A stretch of 64,000 nt of DNA from Pseudo-nitzschia pungens (taxonomy: Eukaryota > Bacillariophyta > Bacillariophyceae > Bacillariales > Bacillariaceae). Each line of letters begins with the position of its first letter. The stretch's first letter is position 1. This document shows, one piece after another, positions 1-11,249 of the stretch. The stretch lies in assembly GCA_037355855.1 (NCBI GenBank), contig CM074767.1, positions 2,108,001-2,172,000 on the forward strand, read 5' to 3'. A program made the translations under genes and the position numbers. The notes beneath the pieces are model-generated. The model saw only the letters and a program-made list of their open reading frames with translations. It did not search any database and was not told the origin of the DNA.

Positions 1-1753
1 TAATTGCTCGCTATTCTATGGTAATTTTATTTTGTGTCATAGTCCTCCTCTCGAAGGTGGATGCAGCGAGGTACAAGGCGTCTACAATACTTTCGCGAAA
101 CTCAATAAAATCGTCAAGATTTCGAACACTTGCTTCTTTTCCGGAAAACTCGATACGGCGCATCACTTTGTAAACGATGCCTTATCCCTATATAGAAAGA
201 TCAACGACCGAAAGGCCATTGGCGTGACATGCAACAATCTAGCGAATACACTTTTTGCTATTCAATACGAGAGTATTGATGATATCAATTGTTGTGGCAG
301 GGGGAAAGCCTGTCGTATCAAAGAAGCATTATCGCTTTACAACGAGGCAACGGGGTATAGCAAAGAAGACTTTGATGCTACAGAAGGTGAATTGAAAGTG
401 AGTTATGCCATCCAACTTGCAGATAGACTCTTCAATCGTGGCCTGTATTTCCTCTTCATCGATGGTTATGATTGCGCACCTGAAGACGCGAGAGAGCGTG
501 GATACAACGATATCACCTTCTCGCGAAATCTCCATTACGATATTCGTGACAGCCTTCTGGAGAATAAACAGCTCTTTGCCACCGCTTCGGCCTACTTTGA
601 CCGCCTTTTGCGACGCATCAATTGTCTCGCAGCCTTCTATGATGATATTGGACTGAGAGATATATGGGACGCTAGAATTCTTTTAGACGAAGCGAGCCAA
701 TTGGCAAGCGCGGCCAACGAGGTGACATCCCGAGGAAAGAGCTGTCCTTTATTCAAGGAGGTCAACTGCATAGGTCGTCAACAACAGCTTGACAGCCTCG
801 AGATCCTACTTGCAATGAACAGTGGAGATTTCGCAGAAGCTGCGAAGACAGGAATGCGAATGCTTGTGGAAGATTTGTATTTGTTAGAATCTGCTTTTGT
901 TCGTGCTGCCGAGTCACTATTGGTCGTCATGAAAGAAGGTGACCATAACGATACCATATCTTTTTCCAAGCGATCAATTGAGTGCACCCGCGATGACATT
1001 CGAGCAATGGTTAAGTGCTGTAAAAAAGAATGGTTGGATATGGGCAAGAATGGTATGTTCGTCTTTGAAATATTTCCTTCACGGTGGCGGACTGCTAGTA
1101 ACGATAGTGGCCAATTGCTGGACCACCTGAATATCCAGTGTCTTGAACTGTACGATAAGTTCTTTCAAACCATCGATCAGATCGGTATCCTTGCAAACAA
1201 TGTCAACGACACGCGGTCCGTAGATATCGGGAGTAAAGAGGAGAACGAAGGTCGACAGCGCTCTTTCCTCGATTTTGCTACATCCAGCATTGGTTCAAGA
1301 GTTGTGCGTTCAACATCGCACGTCAATGGTGAAACCACCGGTGACGCCTGCTTCCCAATAGCTCTGCAGATGCTGATAGAATCGTCCGTGTCCCTTCGGA
1401 ACGATTCCTACATTGTTTGGGTTACAGATGGATGCACTCGCTATGATCAGGAAACGATACGGTCTTTAAGCAATCAAATTGTACGTCTGAACCAAGAACG
1501 GAACTATAAAATCCATTTGTTGGTCATCGGACTCAATTGTCTTGATGATAGTGCCGCGAAAGACGAAGCCTATGCGGCCAGCACACAGTTACTGTTACTG
1601 GAAGATGTGGACAAAGTATCGAGAAACTCCATGTACTTTGACGTTGGTTCCGAAGAAAAGCTCGCATCAGCATTTCAGAGGATGTCCGAGATCTTGCCGA
1701 ATAGTCGAACGACAAGTGAGTTCATTTCTTTCTTAACAATGGAAAAGTTCTAA
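1..1753 (+). CDS. TPR / vWA-like protein, 5' partial
   Basis: The frame is open from the window edge, so the true start lies outside. A TTTT-rich stretch ending in AG near position 41 could be an intron acceptor. The visible protein is about 570 residues. The first ~130 residues contain tetratricopeptide-like helices (ALSLYRKIND..CNNLAN and KEALSLYNEA). The C-terminal ~250 residues resemble a von Willebrand A fold: a hydrophobic strand MFVFEI, a helix followed by IDQIGILANN, then a DACFPIALQML helix and the strand VWVTDG, which supplies the distal MIDAS Asp. The usual DxSxS metal motif after the first strand is not present; the equivalent stretch reads FEIFPSRW. I infer a scaffold or adhesion-type protein that may not bind metal. 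It ends at a TAA. No known gene name is assigned. Confidence 0.6.
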   Translation, partial: NCSLFYGNFILCHSPPLEGGCSEVQGVYNTFAKLNKIVKISNTCFFSGKLDTAHHFVNDALSLYRKINDRKAIGVTCNNLANTLFAIQYESIDDINCCGRGKACRIKEALSLYNEATGYSKEDFDATEGELKVSYAIQLADRLFNRGLYFLFIDGYDCAPEDARERGYNDITFSRNLHYDIRDSLLENKQLFATASAYFDRLLRRINCLAAFYDDIGLRDIWDARILLDEASQLASAANEVTSRGKSCPLFKEVNCIGRQQQLDSLEILLAMNSGDFAEAAKTGMRMLVEDLYLLESAFVRAAESLLVVMKEGDHNDTISFSKRSIECTRDDIRAMVKCCKKEWLDMGKNGMFVFEIFPSRWRTASNDSGQLLDHLNIQCLELYDKFFQTIDQIGILANNVNDTRSVDIGSKEENEGRQRSFLDFATSSIGSRVVRSTSHVNGETTGDACFPIALQMLIESSVSLRNDSYIVWVTDGCTRYDQETIRSLSNQIVRLNQERNYKIHLLVIGLNCLDDSAAKDEAYAASTQLLLLEDVDKVSRNSMYFDVGSEEKLASAFQRMSEILPNSRTTSEFISFLTMEKF

Positions 1754-3217
1754 CGATCACCGACGGGAAAAACGCTACGCGCATACAACTATTCCATATT
1801 TTAAAGAGTAGAATACCCAGACACAATCAGATTTCGTATTGCTTTAGTCTTGTTGATTGAGGAAAAAATGGTGAAGAATTGCGTCCATATTGGATTCTGA
1901 TGTCTCGAATCTCATGTGTGACTATTCGTTCTGTATTTCGTCGTACAGTAATGTGCGTAGTAAGGTTACCACTACTGGTAAGGCTTTACTAGTACGTACT
2001 CGTACGGTAGCCCCCTCATCGAAAAAGTGATATCGTCAGACTGTTTGTACAGGTAAGATCTTACCAGGTCCTCGTGTCCCACTTTCGACACAAGCGGTAT
2101 GAATAGATTACAGGATGCCCCTTTTTGAGAGCGGAATATGGATCAATTTTGTTAAGACTAGACTTCAAACTCTTGAGCCGATTCTTAGTATGGTGTATTA
2201 CTCAATGTGTTTTTTTTTCCAGGACATCATCAAAATACTGTAGTCGACAAACAAAACAGAAAAATTGAATCAAATGGACGGAATTGTAATTAGCAAAAGA
2301 TAGAAACCAACCTCGATGATGCCAGAAATACGTCACTAATAGAGAATATGAAGATGAACAAGACTGGTGGAGTAAGTTTGTCAATGTCAGGAAGTTAATA
2401 TGATGCAGATTATGGATATTTTGGAATAACGATGTAATGGACCAGAAAAAGGCGGATGTGATGAAAAAGAATTGAAAGAATTCCAACGTCAAGATGCTGT
2501 CACTCAATTGTATGGTCGTGTGTAGAAAATGTACCAATTTCTACATTTACCATAATGGATCAAAATTTCGAAATTTGGCGACAAAACCACTAACTACCGG
2601 GGGCCAAAGCTATGGATGTAAGTCACCGATTTCAACAGGAGTTGTTGCAAACAGTTGGTTTATAGTGTTTATGTAAAGATTTCGCTCATCAGCAAAACAG
2701 GGAGAGCAAGCAACAACAGTACAGGACGGAGTGCTGACAGTTGGTTAGACTACAGAGGATACTGTTCAAGCGCTATTGCATGTACCATGAGCACACTAGT
2801 TACCACTCAAGAGGTACATTAGAGATGTAAAGTATTGTTGCCGGGCATGATGTGTTCTTTTAGAGGTTTACAACTGAGAGTATTCCAAAGAGTGAGAGCT
2901 TTCCGGATGGAGCTCGGAATAATTGTTTCGTATTGCTCATGTGTCGGTAAAGGGTCAGGGTACGTAGGTCCAGTACTTAATTCAACGTACTGACCATACC
3001 TTTTACTGACAGCCTGTAGCACCAGTACTGTAGTGTACATGCTGTACGCTGTAGCACTGTAGCACTGTACTTGATCGATGCGCTCGCTAACTCACTCGCT
3101 TGTGAACTAACTGCAGGGGCTGGGTATCTGGTTATAGTACAAATTGTACACAATGACCATACCCTGACGGTAAGTTGCATAATATCGAGGTGAAATATCT
3201 TCATATTTATGACCAGG
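1754..3217. other. intergenic spacer
   Basis: No convincing gene. It opens with the 3' flank of the TPR/vWA gene and then holds AT-rich sequence with short words built from GTAC, TACGGTA and GGTTAC. Short open frames here show no recognisable domain and no consistent composition. Confidence 0.5.
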
Positions 3218-3612
3218 AACATGATTGATTTTTGTTTTTTGACAAATTTCAAAAATTCCCGGTCCTCCCCACACTGAATCAGTGTCAAAGTGACACCCAG
3301 GGTCAACGTGACCCCCAGTGTCACTTTGACACTTGACACTCGCTGATACTTTTGGGGGTCAAAGTGACACCGGGTGTCATTTTGACACTGGGTGTCACTT
3401 TGACACTCACAAGAGAAGTAGAAAAATGCGTAGGGTGTCAAAGTGACACCCAGTATCAAAATGACACCCGGTGTCAAAGTGACACTTGACACTCGCTGAT
3501 ACTTTTGGGTGTCAAAGTGACCCCGGGTGTCAAAGTGACACCAAGCGCTGAGTGGTGCGCGGGGGGCTGGAAAAATTTAAATTCTTAGAAAAAAAATTAA
3601 ATCAACTATGTT
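3218..3612. mobile_element. MITE-like element with imperfect TIRs, copy 1
   Basis: A 395-bp element whose ends are inverted: it starts AACATGATTGATTTTTG and ends in the imperfect complement TTAAATCAACTATGTT, with similarity extending about 50 bp inward to a G/C-run (TCCTCCCC versus GGGGGG). Both ends are flanked by CCAGG (3213-3217 and 3613-3617), a candidate 5-bp target duplication. The interior (about 3290-3545) is an array of the word GTGTCAAAGTGACACC in both orientations, itself a near-perfect palindrome. A second copy lies at 19138-19547. No transposase is encoded, so it would be non-autonomous. The superfamily is not assigned. Confidence 0.75.
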
Positions 3613-3617
3613 CCAGG

Positions 3618-4322
3618 TTGTAACTTTTGTTGAGGAGGCTTCCATTACTGGGAGGAGGTATTTGGTCAGATAGTGAGGCAACAATCTGATCCATTTTAAT
3701 TTTCACGGGTACCTACAAGTAACTTACTGATACGAAGCACATTATTTTGATGCAAGCTCCCTAAAAAAATACGCACTGGTATTGGCCTTATTTGTAAGTA
3801 CTGTACTAAGTATTAAGTACGACAAATTAAAAGGCTTGCTTTGTACCGGCACCTGGAGATACATGCTGTCTATCAGGACAGTATTCTAGGTAGTACCAGT
3901 AGTAGTATCCTTGCAGCCTGCTTGCAGCAACACCCTTGTGTTTCACTACTACTAGTAGTAGTAGAAGTAGTACTAGTATTGCTGTTTGTTTTGTTGGCTA
4001 GGGGAAGTACCCCTGTTGTTGCTGCTAAGGCATGTTTTCAAAGTTCAAGTTTATTGTTGTTACCCTTGTCGGTCTGTGGATCTGCTCTTTAGATTGACTG
4101 ACCCGATGTCAAGTAAAATCAGATAACATTTAAAGAAAAAATCCATGTCAAATTTACTACGTGATTTTACACGGTGTTTTGAGTTTTCTACTTGGAAATA
4201 TTTTTGTGATGCATTCTAATGGTCTTAGGCATCGAGAATGTAACCGAATGAGCTTTGCACGTGCCTTATGAGCCCAGGTAGGATTTGTATGTGTTTTCTG
4301 GTACTCATTCTTTTAGTTGCAT
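3618..4322. other. intergenic spacer
   Basis: AT-rich spacer with TAG/CTA triplet runs around 3895-3990. The short open frame there is triplet-repeat translation, not a supported gene. Confidence 0.5.
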
Positions 4323-5415
4323 ATCGTCTAGTCGCGGCATAAAAATCGAGGGTAATACCCTCAATTTTGGGCATCCCTTTCTGGTACTAATTTCTACGTG
4401 AGACTCACTTGACTAAAAAAATTGGTTATTTCAGTCAAAGTTACATTTTTAATCTTTTTAGTCTAATATATCTCATCTTCGGAATCTCCGCTGAAGACCC
4501 ATTTTTTAATCAAATGGGTCAACCTAGTACAAAAAATACGTAGAAACGGGATGCCCAAAATCGAAGGTAACTTTTACATTCATGTGTTCCCATGTGTATA
4601 CTTGGTTGAGTATTTTCAACAAGAAGAGCACCTCTGAAGTATATAAAACTATATACCTATGGAAAGAGGAGAGTGAGAGCTTTCTAATGAGCCATTACTT
4701 GTTGCTATTGGTTTAATACTTTAGAAGTTACAATTTTTGCAAAAAGGACAAGTGATATCGTTTAGTGATGGCGCCCCGAAAAATATCCAAAAATCAACGC
4801 ATATGCGTTGATACATTTTGGAGCAATCCTAACTTCTAAAGTATTCATCCAATATCAACAAGTAATTGCTTGTTAGAAAGCTCTCACTCTCCTCTTTCCA
4901 TAGGTATATGGTTAGGTATATGGTTCTGTATACTTCAGAGGTGCTCTCGTTGTTGCAAATACTCAACCAAGTATACACATGTGAACAGATTAAATATTAA
5001 GTTATCGACGCATATGCGTTGATTTTTGGATATTTTTTCCCCTCGCGTATTTACTAGTAATGACTAGTTTGATTCATACACCGATTAACGAATAGGACTC
5101 ATCAGATCAGTAAAAAAACTGATATTTGACTAATAGGACTGAGAAAATTGTCACCGGACCAGAGTCAGATTAATATCAAATTGAAATTTGACTAAAACGA
5201 CTTGGAAAAAAGGACGGTAAGACTAGTCTGATTAATCGCACCATAATTTATTTCCGGAAATCGAGTAAAATAAGACTACTTGGATTAATATTTTATTGAA
5301 ATTTGACTAATTAGACTGTTTAAAAAAATATGCGAAAATCAACTGTGGCACAGTAGGTCCGGGCGCCATCACTAAACGATAGCTTCGATTTTGGGCAATG
5401 CCGCGACTAGACGAT
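4323..5415. mobile_element. Nested TIR element, about 1.1 kb
   Basis: An 18-bp perfect inverted repeat (ATCGTCTAGTCGCGGCAT) occupies 4323-4340 and, inverted, 5398-5415. Inside it a second inverted pair (ATCGTTTAGTGATGGCGCCC) lies at 4757-4776 and 5361-5380. Its sequence is related to the outer ends, suggesting one family member inserted into another. Further inverted arms pair about 4580-4740 with about 4815-4990, and 4778-4810 with 5005-5041; the latter carry the palindrome ATCAACGCATATGCGTTGAT. No coding capacity is seen. A target duplication is not clear. Confidence 0.7.
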
Positions 5416-6870
5416 AATAGTTACCATCACCGTACTGTAATTCACAACCACATGCTTCACACACTTTCATTCGTGAGATTACCGGCAAGTAGAACTAGAC
5501 GACATCAAAAAAAAGCATTGTGATTGAGTCTTGAATTCCCGAAAGGCATTACAAGCTCCCACGACTTCTACGAAAATAAGAGTTGTTCTACATTACTAGC
5601 GTAAGGTTACGAGTAAACCTTATTCCTACATGCTTCGCAGTTGCAACGAAGAAAGAAAATCAATCGCGTACAATATCAAAAAATAACATTCCAATAATCT
5701 TACTGTAGCCTCACCCCTCAACAATTAGGCCAGAACTCATAAACGTTTCCGTTGTGATGCTAAATCTCTTTGGACAGACAAGCTTTTCCAAAAATATAAG
5801 CGCAGGAGACAATCCATTTATTTTTAGATCTTTTTTCTTCAAATGAATTACGCGCGATTTGCATTGCGAATTCGCTATTCATGCGCGATTTAGGTTATTT
5901 AACTTGCGTCTACCGGTATCTGCCTTGAAGTGGATTTGTAGAAAGTAAAGGTACGGGTACCAGTACGAGAAACATTGCTCAGTACGAGAAAAACAATGTA
6001 CAGATGCGTGCTTGCAATTTCCTCTGTACGGTACAGAAGCTGAACATGCCTTTCGAAGTTCCGGATGCGAAGTAAGGTACTCGTACTCGGTACGTATTGT
6101 ACGTACTGTTACCGTTATCGAAGTAAGAGCTACGCAGCTTTCAGGAGACAAACCGACATTACCGGTATGGGTGAAGAAATGCATGTACCGTATCATCGCG
6201 TTAAAAACTGTGCATCACGGTACTGTCCATGTGGTGCTCCTACCCCACAGTACAGGTAACTTAGTTGTCTCTTCATTACAACACTACTGCTGTTCCCCAA
6301 CTCGAATCGCACCTCCCCTACTTTTGGAAGTCTAGTTCGATCTGAGAACTACCAAAGCTGACATCGTTTCTGTTCTTCTACACTAATAATAACAGTAGAA
6401 AGGCGGAGAAACGAAACTAACCTTAGAGTAGTGTTAAAGACGTAAGGTCACGAAGCACGGCAAACTTCGGATAAAGAGAAGCGAAGAACAAACGGGATAG
6501 GAATATCCAAAATCCTAACTGCACAAACATCTTGCGCATACTCGTTGGTAGAAATCGCGAAAGAGAGAAAAATCGCATAGTCGGCACCAGCTTTCAGAAA
6601 GGGATAGAGCAAGGTGTTCGAAACCTTATAGTTATTCGGTCGATTGTTGTTAAAGAGCAATCAACATAACGTGGCCATCAGAAAGGATTCTTGGGGGTTT
6701 GAACAATAGCCGTGAATTCCACCCGGAACGGCCCATTTGCATGCGCAAAAGAATAATCTTATCGAACGATAGTATTAAGCTACATATTCCATTTGATCTC
6801 CACGGACTGAGTGGACTCCAACGAAAGTTTGATATTACAGCAACATTGAAAAAGTAAGAATAAATGCATA
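5416..6870. other. intergenic spacer and 5' flank of the next gene
   Basis: No supported gene. 5900-6260 is dense in GTAC/TACGGTAC words. The open frames at 5879-6335 on both strands cover the same low-complexity sequence and look incidental. The last part is the 5' flank of the gene starting at 6871. Confidence 0.5.
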
Positions 6871-9816
6871 ATGGCAGAGACATCGACACCAACCGTTCCA
6901 AGTAAAGGCGTCTCCGATTCTATTCCGATGACGACTACAGAAGATGTAGAAGCTCAAACGGACAACAACACTTCAAGGAGGGGAACGACAATGAATATGG
7001 ATGCCCAGCTCCGTCCAGAATTGAAGGATAAGATCCAAATCTGGATTCTGAGTTTCTATCACCTCGATCCGCGTTACAAAATTCTGACATTTTTCAACTT
7101 GGTCGCCTCGGAGGGAGCGGACAATGTAACTGATGATCAGATGGACGAAGAACTTTCTTATGTGGACAAACCATCCAGCAGTACCGGGTTGAATGATGGG
7201 ATGGGTTTTTCGGATAATGCGAAGTCGATTCGAGGCAAATCGACATTAAACAACCCCAATACATCCCGCAACTCGAACGCCAGAGAGAATTACAAGATTA
7301 ACGCGCATTTGATGAGCCGACCTAGTGCCCGGAATATTCGGCCTTCCACCCTCAGTCTTTTGTCCAGAATCTTCAATGCAACTTCCATTCTGACAGTGTG
7401 GAGACCCTGCTCCAACGATGCCATGAGGAAAATGATGGAGGGGACCGGCGTCGGGAAAGGGCTGGATATTAAGGGAAAATCAGCCAAGAAGGGCATCCTG
7501 TCGGCCTATGTCCCGTTCATGCAAATTTTTGAAAATGAGCAGAAGAAGGAGATCCAACCCATCACTGTCGGTGCCGAAATGCGCATTTACTACAAAGATG
7601 AGAAACTTCGGGATTTCGTGATGAGTGTTCTCCAGAAGTTTCTCGACGAAGGACCGCCCCAAAAGAAAAAGAAAAAGAAGAAGAAATCAATTAATCGAAA
7701 AGATAAGAATCAGGGTGAAGCAATTAATGTTTGTGAAGAGAAGAACGACTATTGCCAGGAAAATCCAGTAGATTCGGAATCGATCGACAAGGCCCCCAAG
7801 GATGATAAGATAGATAATCCAGATGATTTGACAGGCAGTCCTTCTGACACCAACGATGACGATTGTGAAGACGAAGAGGAGGAAGAATGGGACAGCGGGG
7901 ATTCTGACCGTGTCCCGGATCACAAGAATCCGAATTCTCCGCGATACGTTCCGACTAAACTCAAGAAAATCAAGAAATTTGCGAAAGTTGGATACTTCGG
8001 AATTGAGTGTTCCCAGCGGCTTTTCTGGTATGCCACCATTGAGGACGCGGACATTTCTCGAAAAGGCACCGGAACCGAAACCGGACGACCCTCTTTGCCA
8101 GGATTTCAAGACGGTAACTTGAAAACACTCAAGGTTGCCCAGTCCCAAGTTCCGAAACCAAAGCCAATGCCCGTCGTGATGCAGTTCAAATCTTTGGAGG
8201 ACGTGCAGAAAGAGAAGGAGGCGAGAAATAACAATGGAGACAATGATGACGAAGGTCATCCATTGGATGGAGCTCTAGATCCTCGATTTTTGGTCCTGGC
8301 ATACGAGGAGCAAGGAACGATTAAGCCTGTGGTCTCCGATTTTGATGGGTTTCTTTTGGGGTGGAGACGGGAAGCGTTGTGGTTTGGATGCAATCTTCCG
8401 CGCTATCAGGAAGAACTGATGATGTGGTGCGTCGATCGTATTGAAGAGATTTTGGACCACCAAATGGAGAACCCATCCAACCGCGACACCTGGACACAAC
8501 GTTGGCTGGACGTCCTGAAAAAGGCAGCAGCGGAGGGGTTTCACATCGATACTCCGGAGTACGGCTTTGGGGATCCAAAATCGACATCCATCATGGAACA
8601 CGCGGCCAAAAAACTAATTTCCACGGGCGCAGTCCGTCATGGATGTGAATGTTTCAACTATCGTTTCCCCCAAGAACTCGACGACATGTTTCTTTTGATT
8701 TCCGATACCCTCAAACCCGTCCCCTGGAAGTACGTGAACGTAAAGGATCTGCAAGCGATTTTATCAGAGAAGATCGCGGAAGGTTTTATGTTTCCATTGA
8801 ATCCGAAATGGATTTTGTCTGATCCCGGTTGGAAAAAGATTTATGACGATTTGATGAAAAGCGACGCTCTGTACGCCGATTTGTCGAAAGATGTTTGGTA
8901 TCCACCTTACAGCGGCATTCGACAGAAAATCGAAGACATCCATAAACGGCACCCAAATGGATTCCAGAGATGTACGGATCCCGTCAAGGTCAACAAGGAC
9001 AAAGGACTTGAGAAGTTGAAATCGCATTCTCCAAATGGTCGCCGCCAATCAGCGACAAATATCTTGCGTGATACCTTGGACGAAGGGCTGGGTGCGGAAC
9101 TGACCGGTAATGCATTTGCCGATCTAGCCGATATGGAATTCGATGACTTTGTGGGGCGCACGAGTGCCATGCCAGGAAGAGGTCTAAACATCGATCACGA
9201 GATGGGTCGGAACATATTGAAGGCGAGGGAAAGCCTTACCATCGAAGAATTGGAGGACGACTACGAGGATTCGGAGCCGACTCCCAGAAAAGGTGAAAAC
9301 TCTAGCGCGACGAGTCGTTCATTAACAGCAAGCAGAGAGAGTAACAGCGGCAACAAGAAGGGTGGGGTCACTTGGTCGAAGCAGCCGAAATCTCCCAACC
9401 GACGGCCAAGCAATCAATCTCATTCTAGCAGTCTCGCGAGTAGCGCAGGCAGCACAGTAACAAGCCAAGCCGTTAGCAATACCCCAAATAGCAGAAGCGT
9501 GGGATTCGCCGAGCCTCCCAGCGCGCCAAAAAACGTTCGAAAAATGATGAAAATAAAAGGGATGAAATTGAAACGGAAGAGTACCCGACCTACGGAAGCC
9601 AACAGTGACTCAATCGAACACGATACTACGGAGACCAATCGGGGGCGAGCTCAAGTCTCTACAGAAGTGACCAAACAACACAGACGAACGGGATCGGGAA
9701 CCCCGAATTCGGTTGTGCGGAACAACAAGAAGGCCACTCCGAATTCCAAAAAAAACGCTTCGAGATCCACAACCAAGGAGAATAAGAGTTTTTTCAGCAA
9801 GTTGTTCAGGAAATGA
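6871..9816 (+). CDS. large hypothetical protein with Lys tract and Ser-rich basic tail
   Basis: A single-exon ATG-to-TGA frame of 981 codons. No family is recognised. Residues ~50-80 hold a hydrophobic/aromatic helix-like segment (KIQIWILSFYHLDPRYKILT). Residues ~263-275 are a lysine tract suited to a nuclear or membrane-binding role. Residues ~325-350 are strongly acidic. Residues ~470-700 look globular, rich in Trp, Tyr and Pro (for example FDGFLLGWRREALWFG and DVWYPPYSGIRQKIEDIH). The last ~200 residues are Ser/Thr/Asn-rich and basic, ending in NKSFFSKLFRK, a likely amphipathic terminal helix. The ATG at 6871 is the first in frame and is followed by normal coding composition. A structural or regulatory role is possible; function is unknown. 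Confidence 0.8.
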   Translation: MAETSTPTVPSKGVSDSIPMTTTEDVEAQTDNNTSRRGTTMNMDAQLRPELKDKIQIWILSFYHLDPRYKILTFFNLVASEGADNVTDDQMDEELSYVDKPSSSTGLNDGMGFSDNAKSIRGKSTLNNPNTSRNSNARENYKINAHLMSRPSARNIRPSTLSLLSRIFNATSILTVWRPCSNDAMRKMMEGTGVGKGLDIKGKSAKKGILSAYVPFMQIFENEQKKEIQPITVGAEMRIYYKDEKLRDFVMSVLQKFLDEGPPQKKKKKKKKSINRKDKNQGEAINVCEEKNDYCQENPVDSESIDKAPKDDKIDNPDDLTGSPSDTNDDDCEDEEEEEWDSGDSDRVPDHKNPNSPRYVPTKLKKIKKFAKVGYFGIECSQRLFWYATIEDADISRKGTGTETGRPSLPGFQDGNLKTLKVAQSQVPKPKPMPVVMQFKSLEDVQKEKEARNNNGDNDDEGHPLDGALDPRFLVLAYEEQGTIKPVVSDFDGFLLGWRREALWFGCNLPRYQEELMMWCVDRIEEILDHQMENPSNRDTWTQRWLDVLKKAAAEGFHIDTPEYGFGDPKSTSIMEHAAKKLISTGAVRHGCECFNYRFPQELDDMFLLISDTLKPVPWKYVNVKDLQAILSEKIAEGFMFPLNPKWILSDPGWKKIYDDLMKSDALYADLSKDVWYPPYSGIRQKIEDIHKRHPNGFQRCTDPVKVNKDKGLEKLKSHSPNGRRQSATNILRDTLDEGLGAELTGNAFADLADMEFDDFVGRTSAMPGRGLNIDHEMGRNILKARESLTIEELEDDYEDSEPTPRKGENSSATSRSLTASRESNSGNKKGGVTWSKQPKSPNRRPSNQSHSSSLASSAGSTVTSQAVSNTPNSRSVGFAEPPSAPKNVRKMMKIKGMKLKRKSTRPTEANSDSIEHDTTETNRGRAQVSTEVTKQHRRTGSGTPNSVVRNNKKATPNSKKNASRSTTKENKSFFSKLFRK

Positions 9817-10766
9817 AGATGAGACAAGATCATGGAGAACAGGTCATGCCAACAAAGCCAACACACATCAATAGAAAACCAATGCCAGCTTTGGCCAGTT
9901 TCAGAGTCAGAGTCATGCGCTTTTGAAACAAATTATTCTAATTTTAGTATTATAGCAATGCTCATAATCACCCAGCCGACAACGAAGCAGTCGTAGGCTG
10001 AAAACTATGGTTGTAGGGAATGTCTTTTCTATCCAACGATAAAATATCGAGGATGAAAAGTGTATGATTGACTCCGGAGGCTCCAAATGCAGCAGGGGGC
10101 ACCATATGCTCCTGAACGCCTCGGTAAGGCTGTGAATTATGAGCTGCTTTGTCGTAAAAATCGATCCGATGAATGTACGCTGTTATTTCCATCTAAGGAT
10201 CAGGATCCGGAGAACCTTTTGTTTACAGGGACGGATCAGGGAGCGCGGTTGCTTGCAAATAGCAAGCAGCGCGACCCCACCATGGCGGCCGTAAGGCCAT
10301 GTATATCTATGAGCAAAGCAAAGCTTGACATTGCAACGTTTGACGGCTGAAAAGCATCTGTTTTGACCGGAGAAGTTCTTCGATTGAATTGAAGTTTGCA
10401 TGTGTTTGCAAAACAATGTAATGGGTCCATAGTTGTCGGTGTGGGTGCATACTTTGTAGCGGTACATGTAATCTTATCCTCGTATCTTTCATGGTGTATC
10501 CTCTAACCTTTTAGGTCATGAGCTCCGTACCGTACAGTGGTCCGCACAGATACCTCCAGTTCAATCGTGTGGCGAGTCCAAGCAGTACATTGTTTTGTAA
10601 GGTGCTCCGTACGCTGCTCCTTACAAGATGCCATCGCGACGCTTGCTGTTAGCACCCCATAGCACCTTGGAATAAGCCTGTTGCTAAGCCTGCTGCTTAG
10701 CACGCAGCTTAGTACCTTGTAGACAGCTACTGGATGCTTATGCGAAGGACGTTTTGCCCGATCGGA
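9817..10766. other. intergenic spacer
   Basis: 3' flank of the 981-codon gene followed by unannotated spacer. Around 10640-10725 there are short imperfect repeats of TAAGCCTGCTGCTTAGCA type. No supported gene. Confidence 0.5.
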
Positions 10767-10995
10767 TGCCATGTCTCGCGTCCTACCAACCCAGGACGTT
10801 TTGCCCTGTGAGTTGCTGTCCCTTGCCACGGGCAAGGGGGGGATCAGCCTATTTTCAACAAGTAACATTTCTAGTCCCCAGAACCACTGTCCCGGGACTC
10901 CCACAAATATTCAATATGAAGAATGCACTGCATTATTTGAGGACAGCAACTGACAAGGCAAAACGTCCTGGGTTGGTAGGACGCAAGACATGGCA
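10767..10995. repeat. 55-bp inverted repeat (hairpin)
   Basis: Arms 10767-10821 and 10941-10995 are complementary at 52 of 55 positions, separated by 119 bp. The arm core is CGTCCTACCAACCCAGGACG. This may be a foldback or a TIR element remnant. No gene is seen between the arms. Confidence 0.75.
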
Positions 10996-11249
10996 TTCGG
11001 TGGGAATCCAGTGACAGTCTCCTCCTCCCAAACGGTCACTGCACGGGCCACGCCATCGTCCCAATTTCTCGGTTCCATCAGACAGGTCGATCCAATAGAC
11101 AAAATCATACCACCATCCAAGTGTCATGGTACCACAGTCTTGACCACAGGTGTCTCTCCGGTACAAGCTCAGTTTGACATGGAAACTATGAAATTCTCTA
11201 CTTAATTGTATGGGAAATCAGTATTGTACAAGTAAGGTTTACACACCAC
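10996..11249. other. spacer at the 3' truncation of the copia element
   Basis: Similarity to a copia RNase H stops abruptly near 11250 on the minus strand, just after the NNWSV motif. The sequence beyond it shows no element end or LTR, so the element appears truncated here. Confidence 0.5.

Noticed and set aside
2977..3492. 171-codon minus-strand frame in the first MITE-like element
   Set aside because: Translates the GTGTCAAAGTGACACC array (VTLTLGVTLT); no protein-like composition.
6012..6335. Small overlapping frames on both strands
   Set aside because: Low-complexity GTAC-rich sequence with no domain and equally open opposite strand.
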